This document shows, piece after piece, positions 10,305 to 24,600 of a DNA stretch of 64,000 nt. Under the pieces are notes generated by a model. The model saw nothing but the letters and a program-made list of their open reading frames with translations. It had not been told where the DNA came from and made no database searches. Position 1 is the first letter of the stretch. Each line of letters opens with the position of its first letter. Source of the DNA: Pristionchus mayeri (taxonomy: Eukaryota > Nematoda > Chromadorea > Rhabditida > Neodiplogasteridae). Both the position numbers and the translations under genes were made by a program. The DNA is taken from contig BTRK01000005.1 in the NCBI GenBank assembly GCA_036245805.1, forward strand, positions 17,398,984 through 17,462,983, read 5' to 3'.

Positions 10305-12330
10305 CTATAATTCCTCGTGGATCATCGGTTTCTTTTCATCCTGAATTCGATTTGATTGTTTGCAGCTAATAGTCTCAATGACGAGATCGGGGGAGGAGTA
10401 CATAAAGATGGCGAACATAACTAGCACGGCGCCAACAACAAAAACGATCGAAAGGTGGAAGTTGAAAAGGAAAATGGAGCCAATCGTAGAGAGAATGATC
10501 GCTACTGACGTTGCGAAGTCCTGAAATCGAACAGAATTGTCTTCCGAGAGAAATTGAAACCTTGGTCACGACATCCGCGTACTTCAGACAGAAAGCCACC
10601 GAAATGCCGCCGATACCGTACCTGAAACATTCAATTCGAGAGTCAATCCAATCGATTTTTTTCACCAGAACACCGTGAACCAGACGACTCCATCGAAGCC
10701 GTAGAGCATCCGATTAGCCGAAATGAAGTCACCATCCTGAAAAGGATTAGGGGGGAAATCATCTCAGTCTTCAATCCACGTTATCTCTCGTAGGTCATGG
10801 GAGAGTATAGAACATGAAGAACAATATGGAATTCTCATTTCCATTCAGAGAGTGACAGGTATTATGCCTTACAAGCCACGCAGTCACTTGACCCTTCCCA
10901 AAGGGGTAGAAATACCTGCATGTACATAGACAGCAAGCATGCAGGGATCGAGAAGATCGCCATTTGCGTATTGCGAATCCAGATTGAGACGCGACCCTCA
11001 AATCGACAATCTCTCATTCTCCTTTGCATTTCGAAATTCAGAACCTTCACTATCTTCTCCGTGTATGCCCCAGCGCATCCGGAGATGAAACAGCCTGTGA
11101 CTAGGCAGATCGCTCCTGAAGGAAAGGAGAAGATCGATACAGTAGGTGATGAATTAGGGTACTACATTATTCACTATCGATTGAAAGTTAATGTAGGGAA
11201 ATGAGAAAAGTGTAGCTTGTTCTCACCAAACAGCGGATTCTGCTGTTGCTCGCCCGTTGCTGCAGCCTCTGAAGCAGTCTGGGAGGATTGGACGAGAGAG
11301 ACGCCGCAGAAGAGAATCACGATCGCCACCCATTGAGGGGCTGCAAGGATGATCTTTGATCTCTTGTCTGTTCCTTGTTGATCTCTGATCTCTTTTACAA
11401 TCTGGATCCACAGTGAGAACGCAGCTCATCTTTCAGTTCGTTCTCTGCTCTTACTCAGGAAGCTACAGTACTCACGCGATATCGATTTTCCCAGTAGCAC
11501 GATCGAACACATGGCCGCAGCGAAGATCTTCGTTTGCGAGGTGATCTGGGTTACGGTACGTTGTTGTTATTACGGTAGGTCAGTGGTCTCACCGCGAAAA
11601 TGGCCGCCTCCAGATGCGAAACTGCAACGTAGAAGAGGGTGTTCTGCACGACGTATAGCATGGCTGGCACGCACACCTCAAAACGAGTATCGCTTTTTCA
11701 TCCCGCACCCTCGATATTCCCCGAAGATTTTCAGTTTCACCTTTTTTTCGCTCTGTCTCTCTCTCTTCTTTTTTTAGAAGACTAGTCATACCTGTCTCGT
11801 TTCGAAAGCAAATCACATCTGTTTGCTGTTACTTCAAAAACGAAGAAGTGTATGCAGATCGTAAAATAGTTCGAATAACATCGCACACCTTGAGTGTGTC
11901 CAGTGGTTGCGCAATTGTGTACGCCCGCAACGTGTGGAAGAACCTGCAGATAGCGATAGTAATAAATCAAGCTAGGGCAACATTATTCTACGCGACTACA
12001 GTATACGTTTGCCTACCATACCACACTTCAGATTACAGTAACCCACTTGTCCGGCCCTTCTTCATACATGACCATCACAAAGCAGATCGAGATTTTGAGA
12101 AGTTCGGTGATGAAAACTGCTACCGAGGGAAGGAACATCTCCTCTACGTCTCGTATTCGGGCGTATCTGGACATTTATCGATTGACTGGAGCTCCTTATC
12201 GATATTCCGACCGCATGATCAGGGTGAAAACGGCGTTGTGTATGCAGATCCATGTCAGGATGAGGATCTTCCTTCTAATCTCAGTCCTCGATTCGACCTT
12301 CGGATCTGGTTTCTCCTGATCAATTTCCAT
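10305..12330 (-). CDS. SLC35A-family nucleotide-sugar transporter
   Basis: Ten exons encode about 370 residues: 12330-12212, 12166-12043, 11943-11889, 11676-11593, 11545-11476, 11340-11227, 11115-10916, 10736-10666, 10621-10561 and 10520-10305. The protein starts MEIDQEKPDP and has about ten hydrophobic segments. Family hallmarks include VPAMLYVVQNTLFYVAVSHL, TSQTKIFAAAMCSIVLLGKS, SGCAGAYTEKIVK, SIWIRNTQMAIFSIP and KYADVVTKDFATSVAIILST. These match UDP-GlcNAc/UDP-galactose/CMP-sialic-acid transporters, Golgi or ER antiporters that exchange nucleotide sugar for the nucleotide monophosphate. The exact substrate cannot be told. One junction is odd: exon 2 ends in phase 0 at its only good GT donor (12042-12041), but exon 3 must start in phase 2 to keep the conserved frame, so a one-base shift or non-canonical splice is needed there. 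Confidence 0.9.
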
Positions 12331-13407
12331 TTCCCCGCGAAAATATCGATTAACTGACCATTGCAAACAGTTGGTTGCTTATTCAACGTGGATACGCTCG
12401 TGGAGAGGGGGGAGGCGAGAGGAAGGAGTAGAAATGACGGGGGGATCTAAAGAGAGGACGAAAGGATGCTCAAGATTTGAGCCGGAGATTGCGCCCTTCC
12501 TCGGACCATTTCTTCTTCTTCGCATTCTCGGTCTTTTCTGAATGAGCTTATAAGGAAATGACGGAGATCTTACTCTAGATGTCACATAATTTCATGAAGC
12601 ATTGATTTCGTCTTCCTTCAAAATTCACCGAAATTTCGACTGGATGTCACAGGTGCCAGCCGGGTGTCAATATAAAATGTTCTCCATAAACGGATTTTAA
12701 AATAACAGATGTTTTCAGTCATAAAAGTGATAATACTGTATCACAGAGGTCCGGAAGATACTTCGTAAATTCAAACTTGCCGCGCTTTTCAAACGTCTCG
12801 ACGGGAAAAATCCCCTCGCCTTTTCTCCCCCTTTTTCTCTCATTCGCCGCTTTCTCTCCCCATTTTCTGCGGTATTTCCCCTCTCTCGTGGTCATTGATT
12901 CTGCGCCTACTAGGAGATTCCTCTAAAGTAGTCTATTCTTCAATGATTCAGCGTGCGCGACATTACACTAACCTATGCACTCCCTTTGGAACGAGGCAAA
13001 TTTACTTTGATTGTCATCAAAAAAGTAGCATTATTTGTTGTTTTGACCCATGTGTAATGCTCTTCTTCCTCCTGGTCTTCTTTTACTCCCCACCCCTTTC
13101 CATTGTCCACCTTTGATAGTTGTTGTTCACTCCATCGAGCACTACAAACGGCTAGTTTTCGTTCTCTTCCTCTCACCCATCTGTCGCTATCATCCCATTC
13201 TATACTCGTACTATCACTTCTGCTCGTTTCCCGGAATGCCATCTCATCTCTCCCCCATTTGTAGGCCTATTCATGCTCTCCCGTTTCCTCGGTCGTGCGC
13301 CGCGCGTGTTTTCCGTTCAGTCGCGTCAGCTGAGCGCGTCGCACCGCCGTACTGTTTTCCTATTTTCCATTCCATTTCCATAATTTTATCAACCTTCTGC
13401 AGGAAAC
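12331..13407. promoter_or_regulatory. Divergent promoter region, sugar transporter / FKBP
   Basis: The 1.08-kb interval lies between the transporter start (minus) and the FKBP start (plus), so it must hold both promoters. It is pyrimidine-rich towards FKBP (12780-12890 and 13060-13390). TTCTGCAG ends at 13402, six bases before the FKBP ATG, and is a strong trans-splice acceptor candidate. No TATA box or further coding exon was recognised. Confidence 0.55.
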
Positions 13408-13948
13408 ATGCCCGTCGAGATCACGACCATCAAGGAGGGAGATGGCTCCAGCTTCCCCAAGACTGGCCACCAGGTGGAATGCCACTACGTCCTCACTCTT
13501 GAGAACGGCAAGAAGGTACATTTCCCCCCTATTTAAGCATTATTTTCCTTCAGTAACTGACGTGAATCTGATTTAGATCGACTCTTCCCGCGACCGTGGA
13601 AGCACCTTCAAGTTCAAGCTCGGCAAGGGAGAAGTGATCAAGGGATGGGACCAGGGAGTCGCTCAGGTAATTGTTTTTACTATTTTGTGTTCGACATTTA
13701 TGTTTTCGTTCCTGCGAACAGGCACAATAACCCTAATTTATTATTCTCACTTCGAAGTGCACATAGAGAGTGGGAATCTACGACAAAACGAGGAAGTTGT
13801 AATGGGAGGTGTTTTGTAGATGTCGAAGGGCCAGCGCGTGACGATGAAGATCAGCTCGGATCTCGGCTACGGCGCCGCCGGAATTCCCGGCACCATCCCC
13901 GAGAACGCGACGCTCGTCTTCGACGTCGAGCTCATCAACTTCAAATAA
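13408..13948 (+). CDS. fkb-2: FKBP12-type peptidyl-prolyl cis-trans isomerase
   Basis: Three exons (13408-13515, 13577-13666, 13820-13948) encode 108 residues, the standard length of a single-domain cytosolic FKBP12. The protein starts [18 protein letters not shown]. Active-site and FK506-pocket positions are visible: the tyrosine in [10 protein letters not shown], aspartate in SSRDRGS, phenylalanines in TFKFKLG, tryptophan in [10 protein letters not shown], and the tyrosine in [20 protein letters not shown]. It catalyses proline isomerisation and in animals binds calcium-release channels and TGF-beta-type receptors. The symbol is given by analogy to the 108-aa C. elegans FKBP12; orthology was not tested. 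Its 3' end faces the 3' end of the URI gene. Confidence 0.95.
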
Positions 13949-14825
13949 GTAGCGAGATTATCTTCAAACATTCTACCTTCATCACTCGCACGCTGTGCGA
14001 GCGGATGGCCGCAGCCAAGTTTGTGTAATTTATGTTTGTTGCATACCTTTGATGACACAGCACTTCTGATATAACGATAAAAGATATTTCGGTATTCATT
14101 CACACGGTCGCTCTGACACTCAACTTCCATTACACGACAAAACAACTTTATTATACATACGTGCAGTATCGGAAAGGGAACAGGTTCTCGTGCCTCTACA
14201 GAGTCGAGATGGTGATTATATTCTAAAATCACTCGGCATCAATTGAGCTCGTAAAAGTGGTATTACTGGATCGAGCAAACATGTGTAACTCATCAATAAC
14301 ATGGTCTTCGCTATCGAAGATTGCGATGAGGGGGATAATTTGAGGTAATCTAGCACGATTGGTCATCGGCATACTGTTCGGAACAGCGAATCTGATACAG
14401 TACGAAAGTGATTAGGCTGATACCGTAATCTATACATCCGAGTAGGGAACGGTGGTCGTAAAGTTGTATTCGAATTGCACCCGAGGGTACGAATAGGCGT
14501 AGGTCACAGTAAGTTAGGGCAACGAGGCTACGATACTACTGCTAACGAAAAGAAGACCCGTGAATAGGTTGAGAAATGGGATTAGAACAGGGTGAGGCTA
14601 CTGAGATACGATTGATTGATCTGGGATGATCGGTTGAAACGGGGCAGCACTTAAACTATGTTGGGCGGACCACTATATCAACAAATACATCGAAACGTGC
14701 GATAAAAGGCAAACTTAGCAAAACGTGAAACAACGTACGGGAGGGAGATGAGCACGGGTATATATAGGAGGTACGGGGCAGGGTAGGATACAGGGAGGGG
14801 GTCAGATATCTGCAGCAGCTGCAGC
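13949..14825. other. Convergent 3' region between FKBP and URI
   Basis: This 877-bp stretch lies between the stop codons of two convergent genes, so it should contain both 3' untranslated regions. It carries several TACCGTA/TACGGTA-type heptamers and a TATATA-rich tract near 14760. No coding exon, canonical AATAAA or repeat copy was recognised. Confidence 0.45.
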
Positions 14826-17800
14826 TTACTCGGTCGCTTGCTGCATGCGCTGCAGCTTGAACCGAGAGACGCGTCGAGGGGGCTCGTCGACGGGCTTGAA
14901 CACAATAGGGAGCTCGGCCTGGAAAATCGATATTCAAATCTACCGTAATCAGGAAGGAGATACCCACCGATCTCTCGACGACGCAGCCAGAGAAGGCGTC
15001 TCCCGAAGGCAGAATCGTCGTCGATCGCTGATCTTCCATCTCGGAGAAGGCGATCTTATCGATTGGCGATTCCTGCAGATACCGTAATGCTCGGGGTGAA
15101 CTCGGTTTAGTGCGATTTGGAAAACGTCTTCGCTTTTATCTGCACTCACCTCGGACTTGTTTCTCAGTATGGAGCGAGTGGGGTGGATGTCGAGTGCCGG
15201 CATCACGTCGTCAACGGAGTCGATCGACTTCTGCAGCAAACGGCCACATTTTGGAATTGACAGAAGGATCGGACTGCACTCGCTGCAGACAGCAGGCACA
15301 CCACTACCGTACCTCGCAGGGTCCGGCCTCGAGGTTCTTCTTGAAGCGCACACTTCGCTTGTGCGTCAGCTTGGTCGAGCCCTTGGTGGCTGGCGAGTTC
15401 TCCTTTGACTGAATGAGTAAATCGATAAATACCGTAACCCCAAAGAAACAGTGAACTAACGTAACCTTGACCCACCTTATCATCCTCTTCTTGTTGGCTC
15501 TGGTACTCAACCAAGTCGACCACACGATCATTCTCTGATACCACGGTCATCTTGGGAATCTGCAAGAAAATCAATAAATCAATGGCGCAATAACAAAATA
15601 AATCAAGCTACCGTACCTGTTTGTTTATCGATTGGGCAGGTGCAGGTGCGGTTACGGTAAGCGTGGGTTCGTCTTCGATCACTTCAATCAGAGGGCGGCG
15701 AGGCAGCTGCGACTGTGGGGCAACTGCAGCTCTGCAAGGGAAATAGATAAATAAATATCACTCAGACTGCCGTAATCATAGAGAAATCGGAAGGAGAAAT
15801 ATATGCGGAACGAGAATATCAACGGCAGTGAAGGAGAGCTTAGTGTGCACGTATGACTGGCGCAGCGCGAAATCTTTTTTGGCCAAAATAGAGGAAGTCG
15901 TGTTGCTTCCGTAACCAGCTATAGTCTAGTTCGGTTGGGCGCGCACATGACCTCGTGGGGGTTTGCTTCTCAGAACACGAGCAGATCAGGGGAGAAGACA
16001 AGAGAGGAGAGCAAGGGGGAGAAGAATCCGAAGGCCGCGTGGTCTACGGACGTCATCTACCCGCAAACAGAACAGTGATGGGACCACGATGGCTACCACA
16101 TCACTCAACTGGGTACGGCGGAACCAGAGAATATTCTTGGAACCAATAAATGTGTCATCAGCTGAGTGGTGCAGCTGGGCTTATATCAGCGATGGAGGGC
16201 GGGGTGAGGGAGAAACAAGCAATGAGTCAGCGATTCACTCTTGCATTTGCATAGCCACTTCTTGCTCCATCTCTCTCTCTAATTTCCCAGTGATCTCTCA
16301 CTTCGCAATCTTTCCTTCCCCGCTCCCGCTAAACTTTCTTCTTAGCCCCTACATCTAGCACACACCCCCGCGAAAACAGCATGATTCATTGAAGCGCGGC
16401 GGTCATCCTTGCGTAGTTAGCGCGCGTACCTCACCTCCTCCCCCCCCCCCACTTCACCTTTCTCCTCCCCTATCAGCGAATCGATCGCACTATCACCCAT
16501 CATTGCGGGGGAATCCCCTCTCTAATTGATCGGCTAATTAGCTGATAGAGACGAAAAAAGGAGGGAATGGTCGACGGAAAGAGGCGAGAAGAGAGAGGAA
16601 CGGGTTCCCGTCGCTCTGCGAACTATCATTGAATGGTTGTGGAGAAGAGTTGGGAAGAAGTTCCCAGCCCGCGGCTCCGCCCCTTTTCTGCCCATCGCAT
16701 CCCGGTCTCTGGCCAATTTTTCATCCCTCTCCTCCCATCCCACAAACAACCTCTAAACACGCGAGGGAAAGATCGAGTACAATCCCTTTAAAGAAAGAGA
16801 AAAAGAGAGCAAAGTTCGCGCATCTTCATGTTATAACTACGTGCCAAAACAGCATAATCGGACGGCGAAATCCGCTTGGGGGTTTAACACCGTCGACAAA
16901 CAGCTCGTGAGTGCCACAATCAGCCTCATCTGCTCATCCTCGACTACGCTCTTCCCTTCCCGGGGCAGTTCTTGTTATTCTCACCGCCTCCTCCTTCTTA
17001 CTCAATTATCTCAAAAGCTCATCTGCTGAAGACCACGCGAGAGCGGCAAAATAGGTCAGCAAAACACACCATCGGCCAATTATCTCGGCAAACCCATCGA
17101 GAAAAGTGGCAGCGCCCCGTTTCGCTTGAGATTCTGCGAGCACATTCTATTTTAATCCGATAAGATAGGGGGGGGGGGGGGGGAGGGGGGCGATCTCCGA
17201 CCGATGGCCCCACTGACTATTCCCACCTCATCCAGAACTAAAAGAATACAATAAAATCATCGCGGCTAACTCGTTCTGGTAAACGGAAAAAAGACTGGGA
17301 TAACGTCAGTGTCAGTTAATGCGATGACCATTAAAAGGCCACTGTGAGCCCCGTGTTGAAAAAGAGTTGATCACTTTCCTCTTCGCACTTTTTCACAATC
17401 CATCTACCAATAACATCCAACCGGGGGTTAGGGGATACAAAAACATTCCACACAATTGTCGCGCACTAAAGAGCGCAGGCGTCTACGGTAGTTCGCCCGT
17501 GCACTTCATCAGATCACAAACTGATCAACAGAATCGCACGCAGACAGCCCCCTCTCAATCACTGGCTCCGCGCCGTCTGATAAGACTCCGCGGCTCCAGT
17601 GTTTGCCAGGATGCCCCCCCCCCTATCATCCCTCACTGTTTCCACTCGACTACCGTAATCTGGCGAGGAGCGAGCAGACGCAGAGGAGGAGTGAGGCAGG
17701 TAAACAGCTAGCTCGAGAGCGGGAGATGGAGACCACCCGACTACCCCCCCCCCCCCCCCCCTATCACTCGCATTCTAGGCTCATCTACAAACACACAACA

Positions 17801-18652
17801 AAATCTGAACTGATTTGAGAGCGGAGTTTGATTACTCCCAATAGAGAACACTCGGTGTACAGGTACCCGAATGGACTAGCATCATCACTTCCAGACCCCA
17901 TTACTTGAATGACCACCGTCAATGGTGCTCCTCATTTTTAACGACTGTCTAATCGAATCGGCAGAAAATACAAGCAGCGAGAACAAGGAGCAAATGTTGT
18001 TCCTCTTGCAAAGATGCGGGAACAAGGAGCACCTCCATCTCGTTTCTCACATAAGAGAACGAGGGAGTGGAAAAGAGGATGGGATGGGATTCAATCGGAA
18101 CAGTAAACACCGCCGGTCGACGACGTTCTCTTCCATAGAATCTAGCACCCCCACAGAGAACGACCGGATGAGTGGGACTGATAGTGGTGTGCAAGCCTGG
18201 GAAACGTCGCCCATTGAAGAAAACGACAGCTGAGCTCGAGATTGGTATTCTTCGGCCTCGGTGCGTCACTCGCGCGTGTTCTCGCACACACACATACCCC
18301 GCTGATCGAGATGGAGCGTGCGAGGGAGGGGAATGAATGAGAGAGACGCAATGGAGAAAAACAGGAACGGGGAAGCGTTCGGGAAACGAGTGAACGCTAA
18401 TCGTACCGAAGCGATCTGATGAATCGCCCACACTCAAGGGAGCATCGGACCGCCGAACCCGATAAATCCCCTAGATCGAGTACGAAATACCGTAATATAG
18501 CGAATACAGTAATCCGGCGCTCCTGTGTGTTAGCTATGTGCCAGTGCTGGATGATATTTGAATGGATGAGTCGCGCCAGTAGGTGTTATGTGCGAAATCG
18601 GATTACCTAGGATGGAGTCGAGGAGGTAACTCTCCTCTCCTCCAGGGGAGAA

Positions 18653-18683
<31 letters not shown>

Positions 18684-21600
18684 TGAGAAGAATAGAGTCG
18701 TGGAAAAAGAACACAATACCGCTCTGGTCCAATAGCCTCTGCATATAGAGTATTCACGCAGCACCACAGATCACAGAACTGCAGGGAACAAGTTGCTGCT
18801 CGCATGATTCGAGTCGGCTCGCACAGCTCGGATTAAGCGCTTCCATGCATGGAATCCTCGTTCCTCTGCATCAACAATGCCCCCTGTGCAGCGTAAGCCG
18901 GGGCAGCTGACTCTCGTGAGGTATGCTGATGCCTCGACGATAATCCCCGAGAGTACGTGATCTACGCTCATTATCGCTCTCTTAAGCAGGCTTCGAACAT
19001 GCTTCGAGCGTCAGAGAGCCATACGTTGCATGACTAGCAGCTATTAGCAAGCTACCGCTTACGTGCTTCACTCTTTCTCCACTCGTCTTAAATGAGCCAG
19101 CAGATCAGAAAACGATCCCATCATCGACAACGATCGTCTCGAAAACATTTTGAGAGAGGGAGAAGAGAAAAGAAGCGATCGTCGTTGATCGAAAAGTTGT
19201 ATGGCAAACAAAGAGAAACGGCAGCAAAGATAGGATAGGAGGGAGCAATATCGTCCAGAGCCCGCTTCCCTCTCTCCTCTCTCTATCCCGATCTTGTCGC
19301 GGTTCTGGAAAGATTTCCCCATCTCTCGGGAAATCCAACACGAAACCTCGACAGTCAAACATCGGCACGTTGCAAAAGTATCACATCGGATACTGCAATC
19401 CCTGGGGATCATCTTTCCAAGAGTCACAACAGAATAAGCCACGTTTACTTACAGTTATCCCGATACCGTACCTCTTGACGACCGGGAAGTGGATGAACAT
19501 CATGGTGCAGTTGTTCCAGCAATTGGTGGTGACGGGAGCAGCGTATCTCATTTTTGGCTGCTTTCTTCCTCTTATCGGGATTCACTTCCCGATCTTGTCA
19601 CCGCCTGTCCTTATATACCCCCCTCCCCCGATTCGGGTTCGTAGACCAGCAAATCAAGATGTGTACAGATCAAACGCAACTACTTGCGTGCGTCGACCAA
19701 CAAATCAGCCGTAATAGGCCGCCCCTTGAGTGAGTTCAAAGACGCACTCGATGGGAGACTGCTGACTCTACTCTGTCATTCATCTCTGGCCGATGGGAGA
19801 GGGGGACAAAGCTCTCCCCCGTTGATTGGAGGAGAGTGCTTCTCGGGTGCGTGTTTATGCGAGAGGCACGAGATCAAACTACTACCCAATCCTCGGGCGA
19901 ATCAATCAGCTGGGTGCGATTGCTCAGTGATCAAAATAGCTTCTTGCTCATCCTGGAAGAGAAAAGAAGGCCAGAATGTATGAGCTCGCAAGCCCTCGAC
20001 ATACAGAGATCAAACGTTGTCCTCTTGTTATTTCTCGGACCATCGTCTCGATCAGGATACGGTACGTGTTGATCACGCCGTCCTTTGAAGATCATCAATA
20101 AGAGGATCATCATTCCAGAGATCTTCTCGCCCCACCGAAGGGTGAATAACACAACCCGTCCTAATAGGGCAGGCGTGAATGGGAAAGGGAGGGAGATCCG
20201 ATGACGTAGCCAGATCAGCCATTGTTGGCCTACGCCGTCTTTCCTACTTTGGTCAATATTCTTCTTCGATAATGGAGAGCGGCGTCACGATGGATAGAAA
20301 ATGGAAAGGTTGAAAACAACCGTTATGAGCGAGTGAGTCGCGAGAATCTGCACGTATGCGCAGGGACTCTCTCAGGGGTGAACATCGAAAATACAGCCAT
20401 GTGAAAAATATATGTATCTTGTTTAGCACGACATGCTCGAGGCCTTGTTATTCATTCACGTGAGAAGTCGAAAACAAAGTCGACGAAGCTTAGTAATTCG
20501 AGAGCTTCGTTAAGCTGAGTCAACTGATACAACGCGAACCCTTCGTATATTTACAAAGACAAGAGGTCAGGGAACACCCGCGTGTGATACCCGCCGTTTT
20601 AACGACTGTTTGTAGTGTGACTAGACAAGCACGTTACGTCAAAAGGCCATAGCCTTTCGTGGTTGACTCAACGGGTGCGCTCGCGAATCAAATGTACCTC
20701 CACTTACGCGATAAGCCACTTGAACCCGACTACCGTACCCCCCCCCCCCCAAAGCGTACGTATACAGACTAACCGCAGCTCAGCCGAACAGCGCAATTCA
20801 GGGAAAGCGGTAGAGTTAAAGACATCGGAAATCTGAGCTGATCAGCTTTTTAACCTGCCTTATTTACAGGGTGATCACTTCTTATTTCGTCCTCCTCGTC
20901 TCGAAATAGCTTGGGCAACTTCCCAAGATGGGTTATTGTTGCGAGATTATTCTATTTTGATAGATCGGAAGTTGTGAGTAAAGAGGAAGGAGGTGCACGC
21001 GACCATCCTTTGCGAGTATATTTTCCACTTGAACAACCAGTGAAGAACGACGCATTAGAATGGGAGAGATGAGATGCGAGATATTTATATCGAATGGAGA
21101 GAAGGAAATGAAAGGCAGAGAACAACACCAATTTCTGCTGCGAATCAACCTCGTCCAATGCAACGAGATCAAAATGTTGCTCAGTGATTATCAAATGGCA
21201 CATATACAGCAAACAGGAAGTTAAGGAAGGCCGATTTGAGATCACCGATTAGCAAGGAATGAAACGAGATCACGTGCAAAGTGCCCAATGTCGACAATAA
21301 CTTATCGGCGCTGATCCATAACTAAAATTAATGCCAGTGGACCCGCACCAGTATAGCTGGCCCGGCAAATTGAACAATGAACATCCCCGCTCGACGTTGC
21401 CTATCTATATCACCAGGAGGCGGGGCCTCGCACGAATACGAATTATCATTTTCCATGACAAACCGAGGCGGGAGGCGCGAAACTAATCCGCGACCACTGC
21501 TGATGTATGAGCGGCGTCGGTTTCCAATTCGAATTGCCAAACAGGCAGTCAGCAGGAGTGCGTACATATGAGAAGAGAACAACGTAATTCCTCCACAATA

Positions 21601-24600
21601 CGATTCATATTCGAGCCTAGATCATGGGAGATTTTTTCATGATACTTCATGCAATATTGCACGAATGTGGGGAGCGAAGAGTGATAATCGACTCTGCTCG
21701 AAATCATCCAACGCGGAACTGGCACACTGCCGTTCTGTGATCTTCTGTCACACTCCCAGTTTCCCCACATCGATCATCCACCTCTGGGAAATAATCAGCA
21801 CAGAGCACTGTCCTCGATTCGGATTCACTGATAATCCTGAACGAGTGCGAAGTTTTGTGACGTAGCAGAATCAATCGGGAGCCAGCTGATTCATCATTGC
21901 AAATGTGCACTGAATCGCTCCGCTAGCAAAATCATCCAGAGAACAGATAGGCGCAGCATTCACAATAGACTACCGTAATCCGACACTATTACTACCATTC
22001 TCATATCATAATCTGGTTGTTTTTCCCACATGCATGTTTCCAATCGCTGAACTACCATAGCTGACACATGTGTACCGATACAATATCTGCATACAATTCC
22101 ACGGGGAGAATACGAATCGAAAATACAGGAATGAGTCAACGGCGCTTGCATGACTTTGCCCAGTCTTAGCACCAATTCCAGAGATCGCTCGATTCGTCGA
22201 AGATCAAACACTCTCTCTATTAGCATAGCGCCCATTTTTGAAGAACGGGGTCGTTTCAGCCTCGTGACCATCGATAATCCACACGTTATCTTCCTACTTT
22301 GAAAATCGACCACCAAATTATCATCCACAATTCGGGGGAGATTCCCCGCCACGCAAGCCGACGCCTCAAACACACATCAGAGAGCCGCTACGTGTTTGTG
22401 CAACGAGCAGAAATTGCACATGGGCGTATGAATGGATGGGAAGGCCCATAGAATGGGCTGGAGCCATTTACGGACGTGTGAATAGACGAGCAGTGAGCAC
22501 GGAGGTACCAGGAAGCAAGAATCACAGAAGTGGGACAGAGATCGCAAAGGAATAGTAGCAAAGTGCGGAACCGTAAAGCGCCAGGCCACATGGATCCAAT
22601 CAAGAGGGCTCACGAATGATGCTTCCTCTCGAATGATGCAATCAAACCAGATCAAGCTATCACCGAGCCGTCTCCCAATCCGGAACCAGGACACTTTCCA
22701 GAGCTCACGTGAGGGGAATCACAACAAACCAAAGGATGCGCCCACTCGAAACCGGACAATTCCCCTTCTTCTGTTGCGATAAGGAATGGCGTGGGCAGAA
22801 AAGTGTTCAGAATCAGACGCCGAGGATCGTCTCCACTGAACCCCCTCAACCACGAGGAGAACAAGCACGCACGTCTCAGAGAGGGGCAACCGGTTCGGGA
22901 CCCCCCATTGAGCCTCTCGGCGATACAGAGATCAGTGGCTGGGAAGATGAGATGAATGAGAAGCAATATTCTCGTAAATTGAAAATTCATGCACCGAAGC
23001 ACTTGTTGGGCAGTGGAGGGGATGAAGGTTGAGGAGAACATACATTTTCAGCGCCCTCGGGCAAATTCAAATATATAGTGGCTCTACCAAACCTCAGAGG
23101 TTTGATGGCCGGGGGGGGGGGGGGGAGGTCGCTAGTTGTAAATTTTGTGGCCCCCAGGGGAATTTAGTGCCCTAAACCCCCTAAATATGTCCTCTAGGCC
23201 CTAAATTTTACAACTGGCGGCTTCCCCCCTCCCCCCCGGTCGCCAAGGTTCCCGGAGGGTACCACCCTCAGCCAAAGCCATCCTATTTCGACCACCCAAA
23301 CTCTCGGGGCTGGGTGGCTCCCAGAATTCCCAAAATCATGTGGCTAACAGCCAATATATAGTGGCTATCTTAGGAGTCCGAGGGCATGCAAACGTATGGA
23401 GGAGAAGAAAGACTACCCGTCTTTCTTCTCCCCTGAATGCTCTCCTCTACGAACAACAAGAGAACAGAGTACGCACGGATTCACTAGTGCAACCTGATAG
23501 CAGCCTCTCCAGCCCCCTCCCCATTATTCAGTCGTTACGACGCCCCATCAACCTCCCTTTTCTCGTTTAGTGCCCGGTGATTTTAGCATGCGCCATTATC
23601 CTAATAGTGCAAGTGAGCGATTTGATCTATTGTCAGGTTGGCCGAGAATCTTAAAAGCGCATCTGAAAGCAACTTGACCTATAAAAAACAAAAGAAAGGT
23701 CCACCGCGAGTCTTGCTCACCCTATCACTAGTGAACAAACTATTTAATTTCCACCAAAAAACCGATCCCGGAATCTCCTCACTTCGACTACTACACCAAA
23801 GCGCTGACTAGTGTGCCACTTCGATTCTACATCAATCAGGATGACCTGGTGGAAAATAACGATAATAACGGGAATAATCCGCAATCCTTAGTCAAAGGAA
23901 GGAGGGAGCAGGGTAGATCGCGCTTCTCCCCCATTCTCCGCCGCAAACTGCTTCAACACAAACAATACTCTCGGTGCCTGGGGGGCGCCTTCCTCCATGA
24001 AGAGAGACAACGTGAAATGAGGAGGGCGCAGAGGAGTAGAGACGTTAGACAACGAGAGATCGCGGAGGCTAGACAACTCACGTAGGCAGAGGAGGAGGAG
24101 AGGAGGATGAGAGGAGAGGGGAGAGCAGTGATCAACAAACGCTCCAGATGCATGAGCTTCCTTGAGGCACCGCAACGATTAGAGATCACATGGATCGAGA
24201 GACTAAGTAAGTAGGAGAGAGCGCAGAGTGTCAGAGTGATAGGGTGAAAGGGTACGGTAAGGTAGAGACGCCGATTCGCCCTCAGGCAAGAGGGGGTTAC
24301 GGCTTCAGATAACAAACACAAGGAACTTATCAGGAACTGAACGCATACGTCAGCGCTATCAGGGAGCCTTTGACGTAGCGAGGCCCTAATTGGATACCGT
24401 AAACTACCCAGTGCATCCGCAAAACAACAGGGTGTTCTTGGGATTCAGTTATTATATTAAGGGATTCATATCCTCTCATGATAGCGATATTCCGATAACA
24501 CAGAAAAGTTAATCAAAGGGTGGGGGAAGTTAATCGAAATCTACAGAAATTTAAAGTAAAGTCCATCATCAGGATCAGAAATTGGCGACTACAATACCTC

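Noticed and set aside
21960..23041. 137-aa and 129-aa minus-strand frames as a nested gene in the long URI intron
   Set aside because: No domain, no coherent exon chain, and codon composition like the surrounding intron.
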